From positions 1,212,200,609 to 1,212,264,608 of the forward strand of contig OX336388.2 of assembly GCA_946902985.2 (NCBI GenBank): a stretch of DNA of 64,000 bases, written 5' to 3'. The notes beneath the pieces are model-generated. The model had not been told where the DNA came from and did not search any database. It was given only the letters and a program-made list of their open reading frames with translations. The translations under genes and the position numbers were made by a program. Origin of the DNA: Meconema thalassinum (Eukaryota > Arthropoda > Insecta > Orthoptera > Tettigoniidae). Positions 1-11,714 of the stretch are shown here, one piece after another (the stretch's first letter is position 1; every line of letters starts with the position of its first letter).

Positions 1-546
1 TCTGATTGCCACGTATATTTTGTTGTTAAATTTTGTTAAATTATTCTCTTTATGTGAAGTAAATTATTGTGCAGTTTAAATTTCCTTGTTTCGTCTTGGT
101 TCATTTTAAATATCGAGGTGGAGGTTATTGTGAGGGCATACTATTAAGTGATCCAGTTGAAAACCCAGACCCGAGATTAATTTGAATAGGTAAGTAAAAG
201 GTAAGTATGAACCCCCGTATATTTTGGTGTGTTCCACAATATTTTCTTGTTAACTACTGTGCTCTAATCTCGGTAGTATCTGTCAGTGCCATTTTCATTG
301 ATGTAGCTGTGCCGGTGCGTTTGATTATTGGCAATCCGATTGAGGGGGCGGATATCTGACAGCCTACGATCCGGATTATCGGGGACAGTACCACAGCCCA
401 TGAAGGGCCTAAGGCTACCCGACTATTCGGCCTGCAGATTGTAAGGTGAGGCACGTGGTTAGCGCGTTGGGTCTCCTCAGCCTTAAACCATGGTTTTCGT
501 GACCGGGGCGCTGCCTCACTGTCAGACAGCTACACAATTGTTGTGA
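1..546. other. No recognised gene
   Basis: No convincing coding region. The part from about 130 to 540 is GC-richer than its left flank and reads like an old interspersed repeat, but I cannot name it. It abuts a 5'-truncated S1 SINE. Confidence 0.4.
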
Positions 547-1003
547 AACCCGGCCGAAGCCGTCGGAATTTTTAAGAGCGTTAAAAATCCCTCAGTATGC
601 CTTCCTTCGGAGGGGAAGTAAAGCCGGCGGTCCCATGTCATAGATCTATGGCATGTTAAAGAACCTTCCACTAATTGCACCTGTGTGAAGTTAAATTGGA
701 TAGGTTAAGGATGTAAACAACGCTCTTAGGTTTCTACGTTCGTTGCCAAGAGCCGACTGCGGTGGCGTCTAGTAGCTAAGTTCTGAACTTGGCCTAGTAG
801 TCGTTGACGGTGGCGCTTGGCGGCAAAAGTAGGAATTATTTGAAAAATTCTAACTTGCAGTACTTAAATTAAAAAACAGATAACACACACAATACAGTCA
901 TCACAATTAACACCAGTTACCAGACAGATTCTACGCACACCCAAAGTACACGGGGCTACATGACCGCGTTGTCACAGCCCCTAAACTGAGGAACCAACCA
1001 ACT
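547..1003 (+). mobile_element. S1-family SINE, 5' truncated
   Basis: Begins in the tRNA-like B-box region (CCCGGCCGAAGCCGTCGG) and runs through the family body (CCTTCCTTCGGAGGGGAAG, TTTATGGCATG-like, CGTTGCCAAGAGCCGACTG) to the shared tail ending CTAAACTGAGGAACCAACC. The A-box end seen in other copies (6.8, 13.2 and 24.4 kb) is missing. It matches at least eight other copies in this window. Confidence 0.8.
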
Positions 1004-1557
1004 AACAATTATTGTGCTCACGAGGTTGAGTGCATCCCGTTCCAACCCAAACTTTAGTTTCTAAAACCTCTGATGGGGCCGAGAATCGAACCCAGGGTCT
1101 CCAGGTGAGCGGCAGGCACAACACTCCAACACCACAGAGCCATAGCAACCACCCTCCACAATGAAATCCATCACATCCCCGACCCTGGACATCTAGGCTA
1201 TCTGGTGGGTTCTGCTTTTCGTTTCAACTCAGCTTATGATCTGTAATCATGACCAGCGTCGGAAACTGGACTTGGGGCGAGTAGGTCATGGAACTGCAGA
1301 TTATCTCGAGACCACGGCGAGGGCTATATGTGTACAATGCAACAGTTATTTGAAAATTAAACATTAGTTGTTGAAATTTAACGCAATATGTATAACGACC
1401 TTTCCTTCCATTTCTTTCTTAATCATACAAATACAGAGGTGTGCAAATTATTAGCCTCGACGCCAGTTTCCCTAAATAACACATTTATACTTTCCACGGC
1501 TTAATGAAATAAATATGTTTGCAAGGCGGTGAAATTACTTCCAATGGCTTAATTATA

Positions 1558-2384
1558 AGGTGCATTCAAAAAGTAACGAGCCGGAGGTTGTAATGCGCAA
1601 ACCGGTGACGACATTGGCTAATCGTGGCGTGTGTAACGAGGTGTGGTTCATACAAGAGCGTGGAAGGTCACGGCCCGTCGCTAGAGGGCACCCGTGCACG
1701 TCACGTGACGATACAAAGTGAGCAGCAGCTTGCATCAAACGTCCAACACTGCCAGTCGCATTGCAAACAGAGACATGGAGGCGTCAAACGAAGAGCAAAG
1801 AGGTGTTGTTCGGTTTCTGACAGCGGAAGGAGTAGGGGGAACGGACATTCATAGCCGAATGTCTCAAGTGTACGGCGAACACTGAATGTCCCTTGCAAGG
1901 GTCATGGCGTGCACAAGCGCTTCAGGGAAGGACGGGTGTCGTTAGCCGATGATGCCCGGTCTGGGGCACCCCCCTGCATTGCCGATAACAACGTCTAGCT
2001 GGATGATGCACTCATTACCCAGGACCGCCGAGTGGCAATTAACGCAATAGCCGCCGTGGTCGGATTGAGCGTCGGAAGTGTGTACACCCTCATGAAGGAA
2101 CGACTGCACTTGCGGAAAGTGTGTGCCCAGTGGGTGCCCCACAGTCTTCAACCACACCAGGAAGCATGTCGAATAGCCTACTGTCTTGGTCTTGGTTGGA
2201 TGATTGATGCATGCTGCTGCTCGCTTTGTATCGTCACGTGACGTGCACGCGTAACCTCTAGTGACGGGCTGTTATCTTCCACGCTCTGGTTGGAACCACA
2301 CCTCGTTACACACGCCACGATTAGCCGATGCCGTCATCGGTGTGCGCATTCCAGCCTCCGGCTCGTTACTTTCTGAACGCACCT
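1558..2384 (+). mobile_element. Nested mariner element with about 190-bp TIRs
   Basis: Terminal inverted repeats of roughly 190 bp (1558-1745 and 2195-2384), beginning AGGTGCATTCAAAAAGTAAC and flanked by TA on both sides. The core encodes only the N-terminal helix-turn-helix part of a mariner-family transposase. It lies inside element A, so it is the younger insertion. Confidence 0.85.
1775..2190 (+). pseudogene. Mariner transposase, N-terminal remnant
   Basis: Translation from ATG 1775 gives MEASNEEQRGVVRFLTAEG, then a stop at 1883-1885. The frame continues with MSLARVMA, loses one base near 1910, and resumes as HKRFREGRVSLADDARSG. A second stop lies at 1996-1998, followed by ITQDRRVAINAIAAVVGLS and an SVYTLMKERLHLRK segment. 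This is the paired helix-turn-helix DNA-binding region of mariner-family (SETMAR-like) transposases. The sequence then runs into the right TIR, so the whole DD(D/E) catalytic domain is missing. It cannot encode a transposase but could have been mobilised in trans through its TIRs. Confidence 0.85.
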
Positions 2385-3149
2385 TATATATTTTATTTTA
2401 AGAAACTCAAAATAAAATGATTATTTTAGAATTTCCACTAACAGAGGTCCTTTGCTACTGCAAAATTCCACACGTTATGTTTTCATTACTTCACTCTATT
2501 TCTCGCGTGAATTTAGAGCTGAGGGTTTTGGAGTCATTTTACTGAAGATCCGCTCTTGAGCTATTCATGAACTAAAGATTGAAATCACCTGACTTAGAGG
2601 GTATATTCCAATGAAAATATAGTAAACGGGCCAAGCTCAGGTATCCCCCGGAATCCCCGATTCTGAAAGTTTCCAGGCACAATTCCTTACAAAAAAAGGT
2701 GTAAGTCGACACGGGAGAAGACTTGACTACGTTGGGTTACAAGAGATGGCAGCATATGTTCAATAAAAGGATTTTGAATAAATTACGAGCCTTACAGTAG
2801 TCGCATATGATGTGTAACATCTGACATAGAAGAAACCTCACGTGAAATTGTTGATACACCGGTATTTTATAGCATTATTGGCACAAATATTAATCTATTG
2901 TAAAAGGGAGTGTTTTACAGATATTGTAGTTTATAATACGGAACTCATTTTATTAGATGATTTGTAGCTTCCACCAGCACTAGCCTAAATAAAGAATACG
3001 ACATGGATCAACTAGATTAATAGACGCGACACCGCTCATAATCTTAAATTCCTTATAAACAGGTCCTCTTGATTCACCGACCAACACGTAATTTCATATG
3101 GATTCTGTTAAAATGAGTCATATTGATATGATAAATATCGATTAAAATG

Positions 3150-3262
3150 ATAATCTGGTAGCAAAAATATCTACCCCACCCAGGATTCGAACCCAAGATC
3201 TCTAGATTCACAGTCATACGCAATAACCACACGGCTATTTCGACTACGCAAATATTTTGCAC
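3150..3262 (-). mobile_element. tRNA-derived SINE head
   Basis: On the minus strand an A-box-like TAGCCGTGTGGTTATTGCG is followed about 30 bp later by the B box GGGTTCGAATCC. It lies inside element A with no other tRNA-like folding, so a SINE head is more likely than a functional tRNA. Confidence 0.55.
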
Positions 3263-3589
3263 AAGATGGTGACTTATTTCCACGTTCCAATAATACTGCA
3301 TTACGGAATTAAGTTTCATTTATATTTTGCTTGTTTCGATAATGTTCCTGAGTGACATTGAGTTTAAAATGCCGTATGCCAATGCAATGCCGACTACTTA
3401 CAATGTTTGATATTAAGGCATTTTAGCATTTAAATACTGATACGAAGACTTTGAACATGTACCATGTCATTTGTTTAAATCACTTGACACCAGAGTTCGC
3501 ATGAGCGTTTTCCGTTCAGTATGTCATATACGTTCCACATGGCCGAGAGTGCGTCATGGTATCAATTTTCGACACCGCGCGCTGATTGT

Positions 3590-3890
3590 TTCTCTTACCA
3601 GTGCCAGCTGGATCGATCGATCGAGTTGGCAGTGCGTCTTATACTTCCGTTCGATCCACCACTGTCAGCTAGGGCACACTTCCATTCGATCGATCGAGCA
3701 GGTAGTGCATACTTCCGTTGTCCACCACTGCCAGCTAGTACACTTCCGTTTGATCGATCGAGCGGGCAGTGCATACTTCCGTTTTCCACCACTGCCAGCT
3801 AGTTCACTTCCGTTTGATCGATCGAGCGGGCAGTGCATACCTTTTGATCCACCACTGCCAGCTCGATCGTTCCGATCCACTTCCGTCCCC
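3590..3890. repeat. 64-bp minisatellite with GATCGATCGA cores
   Basis: About four to five degenerate units of 64-67 bp, each with CCACCACTGCCAGCT and mostly a GATCGATCGAG core. The same array type and the same downstream sequence (AATCACTCCCACAAAACTAT) recur at 61.93-62.15 kb. Open frames over this array are by-products of the repeat. Confidence 0.75.
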
Positions 3891-4008
3891 AATTTTCAAA
3901 ATCACTCCCACAAAACTATCCAGCAACCGAGCGGAAAGATGTTACACATCAAAAATTGTGACTGATTTAAATTCTTTATTTGGTACTAATAATTTAAACA
4001 CCCCTGTA

Positions 4009-4472
4009 ATTGTAGGTGTGTCTTCTTCGTGATTGGAAGATAGCTACCGGTACATACTCCAGAAACTACAGCATACTAACGTAATTAAGTGTAGGGTTGA
4101 ATCGCAAAGGTAACAGTGCTACGTGAATTTAGCACCCTTGTCATTTTATGTTTTGGCCACAAATCAGAAGGAGTGGGGTGGAACTGCAAGAAAGCGCGCG
4201 ACCATTAAGTGAGCGGACATCCCCTAAACCCAGAGACTAATGAAACCATCAATCAGGACACCTGCCGACCCCACCATGCCGCTCCTTGTTTTGCTGCGTC
4301 ACTTCCGAAGACGCTGGCAGCTACTCCCACTCAGGGATGAGAAAACAGGAGGTCCACACGTCAAAGAGTGGGCCACCAATTTATCCAAAGCACTAATTAC
4401 GAGCGCTCACCTTGGCATTGGTCTTCTGGTGCATACTGTACATGTAGTCATTTGTTGACATAACGCACGCGT
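4009..4472. other. No recognised feature
   Basis: Nothing recognisable. The short open frame near 4240-4458 shows no family resemblance. Confidence 0.4.
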
Positions 4473-4890
4473 GGCGGCTTCGGTGGCATCATTGGTAGCA
4501 TGCTGAACTTGTATGCCCAAGATCGTGGGTTCAAACCCGGTCGAAGTCGTTGGATTTATGGCATGTAATAGAACCATAAACTAACTACAATTGTGTGAAG
4601 CTAAATTTGTAGGTTAGATTTGATTAAAGCTCTATTAAGTTACATCGTTCGCCGCTAGGTACCAGTTGCGGTGGCATCTAGTATTCAAGTTTACAGCTAT
4701 GTGTCTTTGATGGTAGCATTTGGTAGCATAAGTAGGAACTACTTGAAATTGATCATCTGCAGTCCTTACCTGAATTACAGATACAGCCATCACAATTAAC
4801 ACCGGTTATCAGACAGATTCTACACACACCCAAAGTACACGAGCCTACATGACTGCGTTGTCGCAGCCCCTAAACTCAAGAATCAATCAA
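4473..4890 (+). mobile_element. S1-family SINE
   Basis: tRNA-like head with A-box-like GGTGGCATCATTGGTAGCAT and B box GGGTTCAAACCC, followed by a shortened S1 body lacking the CCTTCCTTCGGAGG segment, and the common tail (CACACCCAAAGTACACGAGC and onward). Confidence 0.85.
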
Positions 4891-6479
4891 CGTACGCGTG
4901 AAATTTCACGTCGCAAGAAATCGAGACCTCTAACTGCACTGTTTGGGATTCCAAGACTAATTTATCACCAAAATTAAAAATATTCTTTTAGGTAGCAAAA
5001 ATTAGCTTCCTTGCCAGAACTCATGTCTGTCGCCGAAGGAGAAAAGAAACAATCCGCTAATGTACTGGGAGGCTGCACCGTTAGGAAATCAATGCTCTGA
5101 ACCTATTTGTCATTCGTAACTATTCAAGGGGTGACTTTTTATAGTCTTACCTTCGGCACTCTATCCAAGAGAGTACTGGTATTGGATGGAGGTTCCACCC
5201 CAATCCTTGTGTACAGGACGTTCATATAGGAACATCTATATTTGAGTTTCTGGACTCTTTAAAGGGAATAGGTTTCAACGTTTACCAGGAAATTCGTGCT
5301 ATTTACAGTGATGATAACAATAGACGTATAGACGCCATCACGTTCATGCGATATAGACTCTACCATGAGATTTGAGACTCCTGAAAACCAGCCTGGAGAA
5401 ATGCATTTTGAGAAGAGACTAATTTACGAGCCGATGTCAGAGCATTTGAATAGAAGTATCATCTTTAGTCACTTACAACAATTGGCCAGAAGATAGAAAC
5501 GAGAGGTAGCATCCTTGCATGTTTGCTGACTTCTGGAAACAGTTCAGTCTTTGTAAAACCTAAGCAAAAACCGGCACTGATGAGCGGAAGGGATCAATTT
5601 ATATCTATAGGAATCATTCGTCTGGTTCTTGAAGCATCAGCACTGTGTACATTTAACTTAAATTACATTTTTCTTTGAGTTCAGATGAGCATTTTAAAAT
5701 ACTAAGGTGGTAAGAATATTGCATTGCTTAGGTGCTCTTGGTCCTTGAAACATAAATTTTATGATATGTCAGCTTTTACGACCAAGTGTTTAAACTTCAA
5801 CAAACACTTCGTCGTGAAAGCTAACATGTCGTATTTCTTGAAACGTTTATAGGGAGGAGATAAGCTAAGGGGGCTTTTGGTTCCCGCAGCACATCGGTGG
5901 TCCGGGCAGGGTCTACGAAGAGCCCACTGATGAGCCTGACTTGGTGCACCAGAATGAAACTCCGTAACATTACAACAATAGCCTAAAATAGAAGCTGAAA
6001 TTTAAAATAAATTAGGCTAATAGCTGCACACAACCATCATACTAGTTGTTATCAGACTGTTATTTGCACAGTACACGGTGCTAATGAGACTAAGTATTTA
6101 AAATGTTATGCCTTAAATGCCCCTCTAAAGTGCTTTTTTTCATTAGAAGAGTGTTATAATTTGCCATAAAACAGAATGTTGTCGTATTGAAACTTCGTAT
6201 GCCCTCAAACTTAACCAGAATCGAACTGAAATTCTTGCATTTCGATGCTCAATGCTTCTCATTCATTTATACTGTAAGCCAAGTTGTGTAAAATAATATG
6301 CACTGTATTTTAGACAGTTCTAATTTTTCTTCTAGTTTAACAGAACTTTAATATAAGTTACATTAAATTCCGGAGTTAAGTGATTATATTATATTGTAGT
6401 TCTTGCTTCATTTCATGTGCTTAGGACATCATGGTCATCAGCCAAGTGCAATTAGGTCTTGAATTTGTCTGATAAGCTG
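4891..6479. other. No recognised feature
   Basis: AT-rich sequence without a convincing coding region, RNA gene or known repeat. Probably old decayed repeat. Confidence 0.4.
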
Positions 6480-6700
6480 TGTTTCTGTAGTGTCTGTAGT
6501 AGTGTGTGTAACTGTACTTATTAAGATCGGGATTGGGGTAGGTGCCCAGGAACTTGATGTAAGGTACTATCTCGACATTTGCCTGGAGGCAGTGTGGCAT
6601 AATCTGGAAAGAAATCATACTTACGATACCCGCTGTCAACGAAGGATTTGAACCACCGGGCTCCCGACATGATGCAATTCCCCAATGTGGCCATGGTGCG
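6480..6700 (-). mobile_element. S4-like SINE
   Basis: Minus-strand tRNA-like B box (complement of GGATTTGAACCACC near 6645-6660) followed by the TTTGCCTGGAGGCAGTGTGG-type body and the ACACACTACTACAGACAC-type tail. A close relative in the same orientation is at 22190-22400. Confidence 0.6.
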
Positions 6701-6818
6701 CGTTGAAACGCGCATGGCCACGCAACGCGGTTGAGTGATTAAGTGATTTGAGTTACAGAAACAACTCTGCATGAAATTGAAACGCACTTTTCATAATGGT
6801 GTGCTGCCTCTCCTGTTC

Positions 6819-7317
6819 GCGGATTCAGTAGCGTAGTTGGTAGCATGCTGAGCAATTATGACCAAGGTCACGGGTTCAAACTCGCCCGAAGTCGTCGAAT
6901 TTTTTAAAAGCCTAAAAATCCCTCAGTATGCCTTCCTTCGGAGAGGAAATAAAGCTGGCGGGCCCATGTCATAGATTTATGGCATGTAAAAGAACCTTCC
7001 ACAATTGTGTGAAACAAAATTTGTTTGTTAGATTTGATTAACGCTCTATGTTCCAACGTTCGTCGCCAGGTGCCGATTGCGGTGGCTTCTAGTAGCCAAT
7101 ATCACAACTAGATGTCGTTGACGGTAGCATTTGTTAGCAAAAGTAGGAACTACTTGAAAACGATCGTATGCAGTCCTTACCTGATATTACAGATAGCACA
7201 CACTAATACAGCCATCACAACAAACACCGGTTATCAGACAGATTCTACACACACACAAAGTTCAAATGGCTACATGACCGCGTTGTCGCAGCCCCTAAAC
7301 TGAGGAACCAACCAACC
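6819..7317 (+). mobile_element. S1-family SINE, near full length
   Basis: Head with GTAGCGTAGTTGGTAGCATG and a diverged B box GGGTTCAAACTC, body with CCTTCCTTCGGAGAGGAAAT, and tail ending CTAAACTGAGGAACCAACCA. Confidence 0.85.
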
Positions 7318-7439
7318 AGTCTCTTCTGTCAGACGTGTGGGGCGTGATCCTGCAGAGGTCACGCTGCTTGCCTCTCACCAAGACTAGAGGCAGATGGCCT
7401 CGCTGTTCCGCCTTTTAAAACGACAATAACTAACTCTCA

Positions 7440-7557
7440 TAGGAGGATCGGGCTCAATTCCCGATCAATAAACCTGAGATTTTCGAAGTGAAATATCATG
7501 TGTTCCACCTAAAAACATGGAGGTCCCGTGGCTCATGATCGGAAGATTAACGGTCCT
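7440..7557 (+). mobile_element. S3-family SINE fragment
   Basis: Carries the S3 B-box region (CTCAATTCCCGATCAATA) and the GAGGTCCCGTGGCTCATGAT body in plus orientation, 5' truncated. Confidence 0.6.
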
Positions 7558-7614
7558 TTTTTCTGTCAGACGTGGCGGGCGTCATGAAGACATTGACAAG
7601 TGAGCAGTGACGCA

Positions 7615-7640
7615 GCGTCGCGTCGCGTCGCGTCGCGTCG
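7615..7640. repeat. (CGTCG)n microsatellite
   Basis: Five to six GCGTC pentamers in tandem. The intergenic sequence on either side (7318-7977) has nothing else recognisable apart from the S3 fragment. Confidence 0.8.
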
Positions 7641-7977
7641 ACAGTGTGATGTCACGCGTCGCCACCGGTCTCCAACTCTCACATGCAACTCTATATGAAC
7701 TTGTAGAGTACTTCCTGGAATTCACGTGACCAGGCAACACGAAATAAACAAAGAACAGTTTAAATCATAAATCGTTACATAGATACTCACGAGCATTTCA
7801 CAGTCATTTTCTCTCCGCGCATAGGTGGAAAGTTTCTGGACTTCGAGGACAGATAATTAAACACTAACAAGGGGACCGCGTCATCACCGGTTTCATCCAA
7901 ATGCATGGTATATACAGGGTTTGGGCAGGGATAAAAGTGATTGAAGAGGAGCTTCTGATGGCGATGCGTTTAGAAAA

Positions 7978-9210
7978 CTAGTAGTTCCCTGACGGACTAA
8001 AGAGCCTACTTTTCTTAAAATGTATGATTCATGCCAATGAATAATCCATATGTCAGAAATGAAATGATACATTGGATCTATCAGCGCTCGTAAAATAATG
8101 TTGGCAACAGTGTCATGAATGCGTTCTTAGAATTATTCTGAAACATTAAGATCTATTATTGTCCCAATTTTGGATAACATCCATTTGTTAATATAGAAGT
8201 TACAAGTATTTAAAAATTAAACCTATCAGCAGGCTTAGAATCATGTTGGCAGCACTGACAAGTATCAGTTATTCCAAAGTAATTTAGAATGTCAGGTACT
8301 ATACGTGTGCAAAATTTAGAGTTGTTGGCCAGCATACTTTCTGATATATTGGAAATAGGATAAAAAGTATGGAGAGAGCACTTGTTAGCAGTTGGCAGCC
8401 CTGATGGCTCTTAGTAATATGTGTAGTCATATCTGTTATGGTACACAAATCACATATGATATTTCGTTGAAATCGATTTGTTAGTATATAAGTTACATGC
8501 ATTTAAAATTGAACCTATCAGCAGGCTTAGAATCATGTTGGTAGCACTGACGTATATCAGTTACTCCGAATTAATCTAGAATGTCAGGTACTATACGTGT
8601 GCAGAGTTTGGAGCTGTTGGCTTGCATGCTTTTGGATATATTGGAATCGGAATAAACAAAATAAGGACAGCAGTTATTAATAATTAGCGTCTCTCAAGAA
8701 TGCGCTTAGTCATATCTGTTATGGTACACAAAGCACATACGAAATTTGTTTGGAATCCTATTGATAGTATAGAAGCTACGTGCATTTAAATGTTGAACCT
8801 ATCATGAGGCTTAGAATCCTATTGGCAACACTGGCATAATATGGGCTCCTGTAAATTAATCTGGTATGTCATTACCTCTCTGTGTGTCAATTTTGGAACA
8901 GCTCACATGTATTACTTCTGAGATATACAACATAGACCTCACATTTCAATTGTGATTTTTCAGCAGTTGGTAGCACTGATGTCATTTTCGGATAAGGTCG
9001 TGAAATATTCAGGTATAGATCTTTACTCAAACCAAATTTGGTTTTGATAGCTGCAGCCGTTTAGGAGTTAATGAGGGGTGGGGACACAAACACACACACA
9101 GACAGACAGAAGGACATACACACATTTGCTGAGATCGTACATTTGCTCGGATCGATCTCATGAGTCTACTTTTCTCTCATTTTTTACATAATGTGAAAAG
9201 TATGGTAAAA
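7978..9210 (+). mobile_element. 145A modular element, copy 1
   Basis: Non-coding element starting AGTAGTTCCCTGACGGACTA, then AGCCTACTTTTC, and ending GTGAAAAGTATGGTAAAAA. The interior is a chain of about 145-bp modules marked by TTGGCAGCACTG-type motifs at 8101, 8246, 8392, 8538, 8822 and 8967, with one degenerate module near 8684. A CACA/GACA tract precedes the 3' end. Homologues lie at 18121-19600 and, inverted, at 25636-27030. Confidence 0.8.
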
Positions 9211-9738
9211 ATTCGTGGGTCGGGTGCGGTATGCGCAATTTATATTAGCATGCTTTCCAGGCAATATGCTACCTTTTTTAATACTTGCATGTTGAATACT
9301 TGGATATTTACAGTATTTGCAATCCCAAATGTTCCTTTGCCTTTTCTTTTCATGCCTTTTCTTACAATATTAATAAATAAAATATATTGCACATTATTTC
9401 GGTGTATTGCAGTGTATATAACGTACAGAAAGCATTGAAAGTAAAACAAAGAGGAAAGGTTCCGCATAAGGACTCGATGCCGCGACCTCAGATTACTCTC
9501 CGCTGCACCAACTGCACTAATATAAGTGGCCCATGCCTCACCCGACCCGTGCCAAAAAAAATACTATCTTTTAATGCCTGGCCTTCTAGAGCTCCTACTT
9601 CTGTCACGTAAATAGGTAATTTAGGATTATTACTTAGTTATCACACTTAAATGGGCAATTTAGTGTGATAACTACAGTAAGTAATAAATGTATTTTTTTC
9701 CAAGAGTGCGTTTACATATTTATAACTTGCACCCCACC
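9211..9738. other. No recognised feature
   Basis: AT-rich. The overlapping short frames on both strands show no domain. Confidence 0.35.
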
Positions 9739-9748
9739 TAATTCATTG

Positions 9749-10136
9749 CTTGCCACGGTGGGTGAGTGGATAGCGTGTCGGTCTACTAACCCCAAGATTG
9801 CAGGTTCGCCCCTGACCGTGGTAAGTGATTTTTGAAAGGCGGCAAAAATACGATACGCATGTCATACGATGTTGGCATGTCAAAGAACCCATTTGAATTC
9901 AGTAGGCCGAGTTCATAATGGCAAAATTAATCTTGGGAGTTTCCGCCAGCACAAAGTTCCTCATTTCTCTACTAGAAAGCGCTATTGTGTTCAAGGAGAT
10001 TAGATATCTAACATCTAACCTCCTTGACTTTCATAGTCAAGGAATTACGAAATTCGACGTGCAACCTACCCTCTGGGTGTCAAATAGCAAAGCTTGCACC
10101 AGGCACCCGAGGCCATACGATATTATTATTATTACA
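9749..10136 (+). mobile_element. S2-family SINE with 10-bp TSD
   Basis: tRNA-like head GTGGGTGAGTGGATAGCG with B box GGTTCGCCCCTG, a roughly 300-bp body and a short ATT-repeat 3' end. Flanked by direct repeats TAATTCATTG (9739-9748 and 10137-10146). The second copy, at 13577-13951, defines the same ends. Confidence 0.9.
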
Positions 10137-10689
10137 TAATTCATTGAGCACAATCGTGTTGACCGACTGAAAAGCAGCAAAAGACAATTTGTTTAGGCAA
10201 CACTGACAAAAAAAAAGGAATGGCTTCAAATTTCCACGAAAGTACAGAATACATAATTATATTTTCAATTTTAAAAATGACATTGGTTTTGAATCACATA
10301 ATGCTTGTAAATTTAGATTGATGACCATAATCCACTTTCTCCCTTAAAGCGGATGACACGATTACCAGCGACCACTTACTGGCTAATAAGAAATTGAGCG
10401 TATCGTGCAGACCAAGATGTCTTCGTAGGTGGAGGATACTATATGTCGATGGAAGAAGTCAACATTTAATTATATATTGGTCCTCGGATCAATCGCAACA
10501 ATATAATGCAGGAGGATATCACGAACAGGATTCAAGCTCTCAGCACATCAATTCAAACCCAAGCTCTTATCTGAAAACGCCTCGAAGATTAGGCTCTAAC
10601 ATATCGTTATACTTGTCCTCCCCTACCTACATTACGCAATGCCGTGTCAGACTACTACAATAGGCAGGTCATCTCGAGATTAGGAGAAG

Positions 10690-10862
10690 GAAGATTCCAT
10701 GGTGAATCTAGTGATTATGAGCCACGGGACCTTCTTTTTACGTGGAATCTGAACCATAGGACAAGCTATTTCACTTCCAAAATCTCACATGCATTGACCG
10801 GGAATCGAACACAGTCCACCTTGGTGAGAGGTCAGCAGCTTGATCGCTGTGCCTCCACGCCC
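10690..10862 (-). mobile_element. S3-family SINE, diverged
   Basis: Minus-strand copy containing GAGCCACGGGACCTTC, the complement of the B box (GGGAATCGAAC) and CTTGGTGAGAGG. Best matched by the copy at 30705-30895. Confidence 0.75.
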
Positions 10863-10914
10863 TCTAAGATTTTGAGAATATAGGGCGGGTAAGAGGATCT
10901 GGGAGGGCCAACAT

Positions 10915-11255
10915 ACTAACCCTGACCACTTCGTGGTGTCGGAGTTCAATTTCAGCTCTGCTAAGAAATGTGATTCTTGTTCGAAGACCGGAATGGGGTA
11001 CCCTTAGCCTCCTGAGGCAAAACTGAGAATAGATGGGTTTCGATTCCAACCTCAGGCATCCTAGAAGTGATTTTCCATGGTTTCCCAGTTCTATTCCAGG
11101 CAAATGCCAGGATTGTTTCTAACTTGAAGCCATGGCTACCTCCCATTTACAAATATACACACACTAATACAGACACCACAATCACACACGTTATCAACCA
11201 AATTCCACCCAAACCCAATAACATGGGGCCAAATGACCAGGATGTTGAATAACCC
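10915..11255 (+). mobile_element. S4-family SINE
   Basis: Contains CTCTGCTAAGAAATGTGATT, a diverged body (CTCAGGCATCCTAGAAGTGA, CCAGGCAAATGCCAGGATTG) and the shared SINE tail CACACTAATACAGACACCAC. Confidence 0.75.
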
Positions 11256-11712
11256 TCACCTAATTAGAACGTTATACAGAAGATGGAGAAACCAACACAG
11301 GAATACCTGTTAGCGGTTGACCTACACATTGGCTCTCGTAAAGAAGAGATGGAGGAAGCCTAATGTCAACTCTACAGATACGTAAAGTATCTGGCATTAT
11401 TATACACACACAAGTTTATGGAGTTCAAAAAGTCCCTCAATGAGGCAACAACATACATCACGGTAGCTACACTTAGGTTAGGGCTCCCATTACGAGATTG
11501 TTGATGACATTTTGACAAATAAGATAAATAATAAGCGAAAACTTTAGCCATGACGGTTAACTAACAACGATATTCGCATTGACTCACAACAATAAAATTG
11601 ATATTATTCATCATAGTTCAGATGAAATTTATACTTTAAAAAGTCTTGGTTTCTAAATTCCATTTTCCCATAATTTGGCTCATATTACAATTTTTATAGG
11701 ATTTTATCAGGA
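11256..11712. other. No recognised feature
   Basis: AT-rich sequence with no supported gene. Confidence 0.35.
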
Positions 11713-11714
11713 TA

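Larger units (their letters stand above)
1434..4006. mobile_element. Mariner/Tc1-type TIR element 'A', non-autonomous
   Basis: Starts CAGAGGTGTGCAAATTATTA and ends with the inverse of a slightly diverged copy (CTAATAATTTAAACACCCCTG). A TA dinucleotide sits outside each end (1432-1433 and 4007-4008), the target duplication of the Tc1/mariner superfamily. No transposase of its own is visible. It contains a nested mariner derivative (1558-2384), a tRNA-derived SINE on the minus strand (about 3150-3262) and a 64-bp minisatellite (3590-3890). A second member with the same termini is at 29974-32284, and a partial relative at 61080-62155. Confidence 0.75.

Noticed and set aside
3471..3965. 164-codon open frame
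   Set aside because: It lies over the 64-bp minisatellite and its translation is a repeat of the unit.
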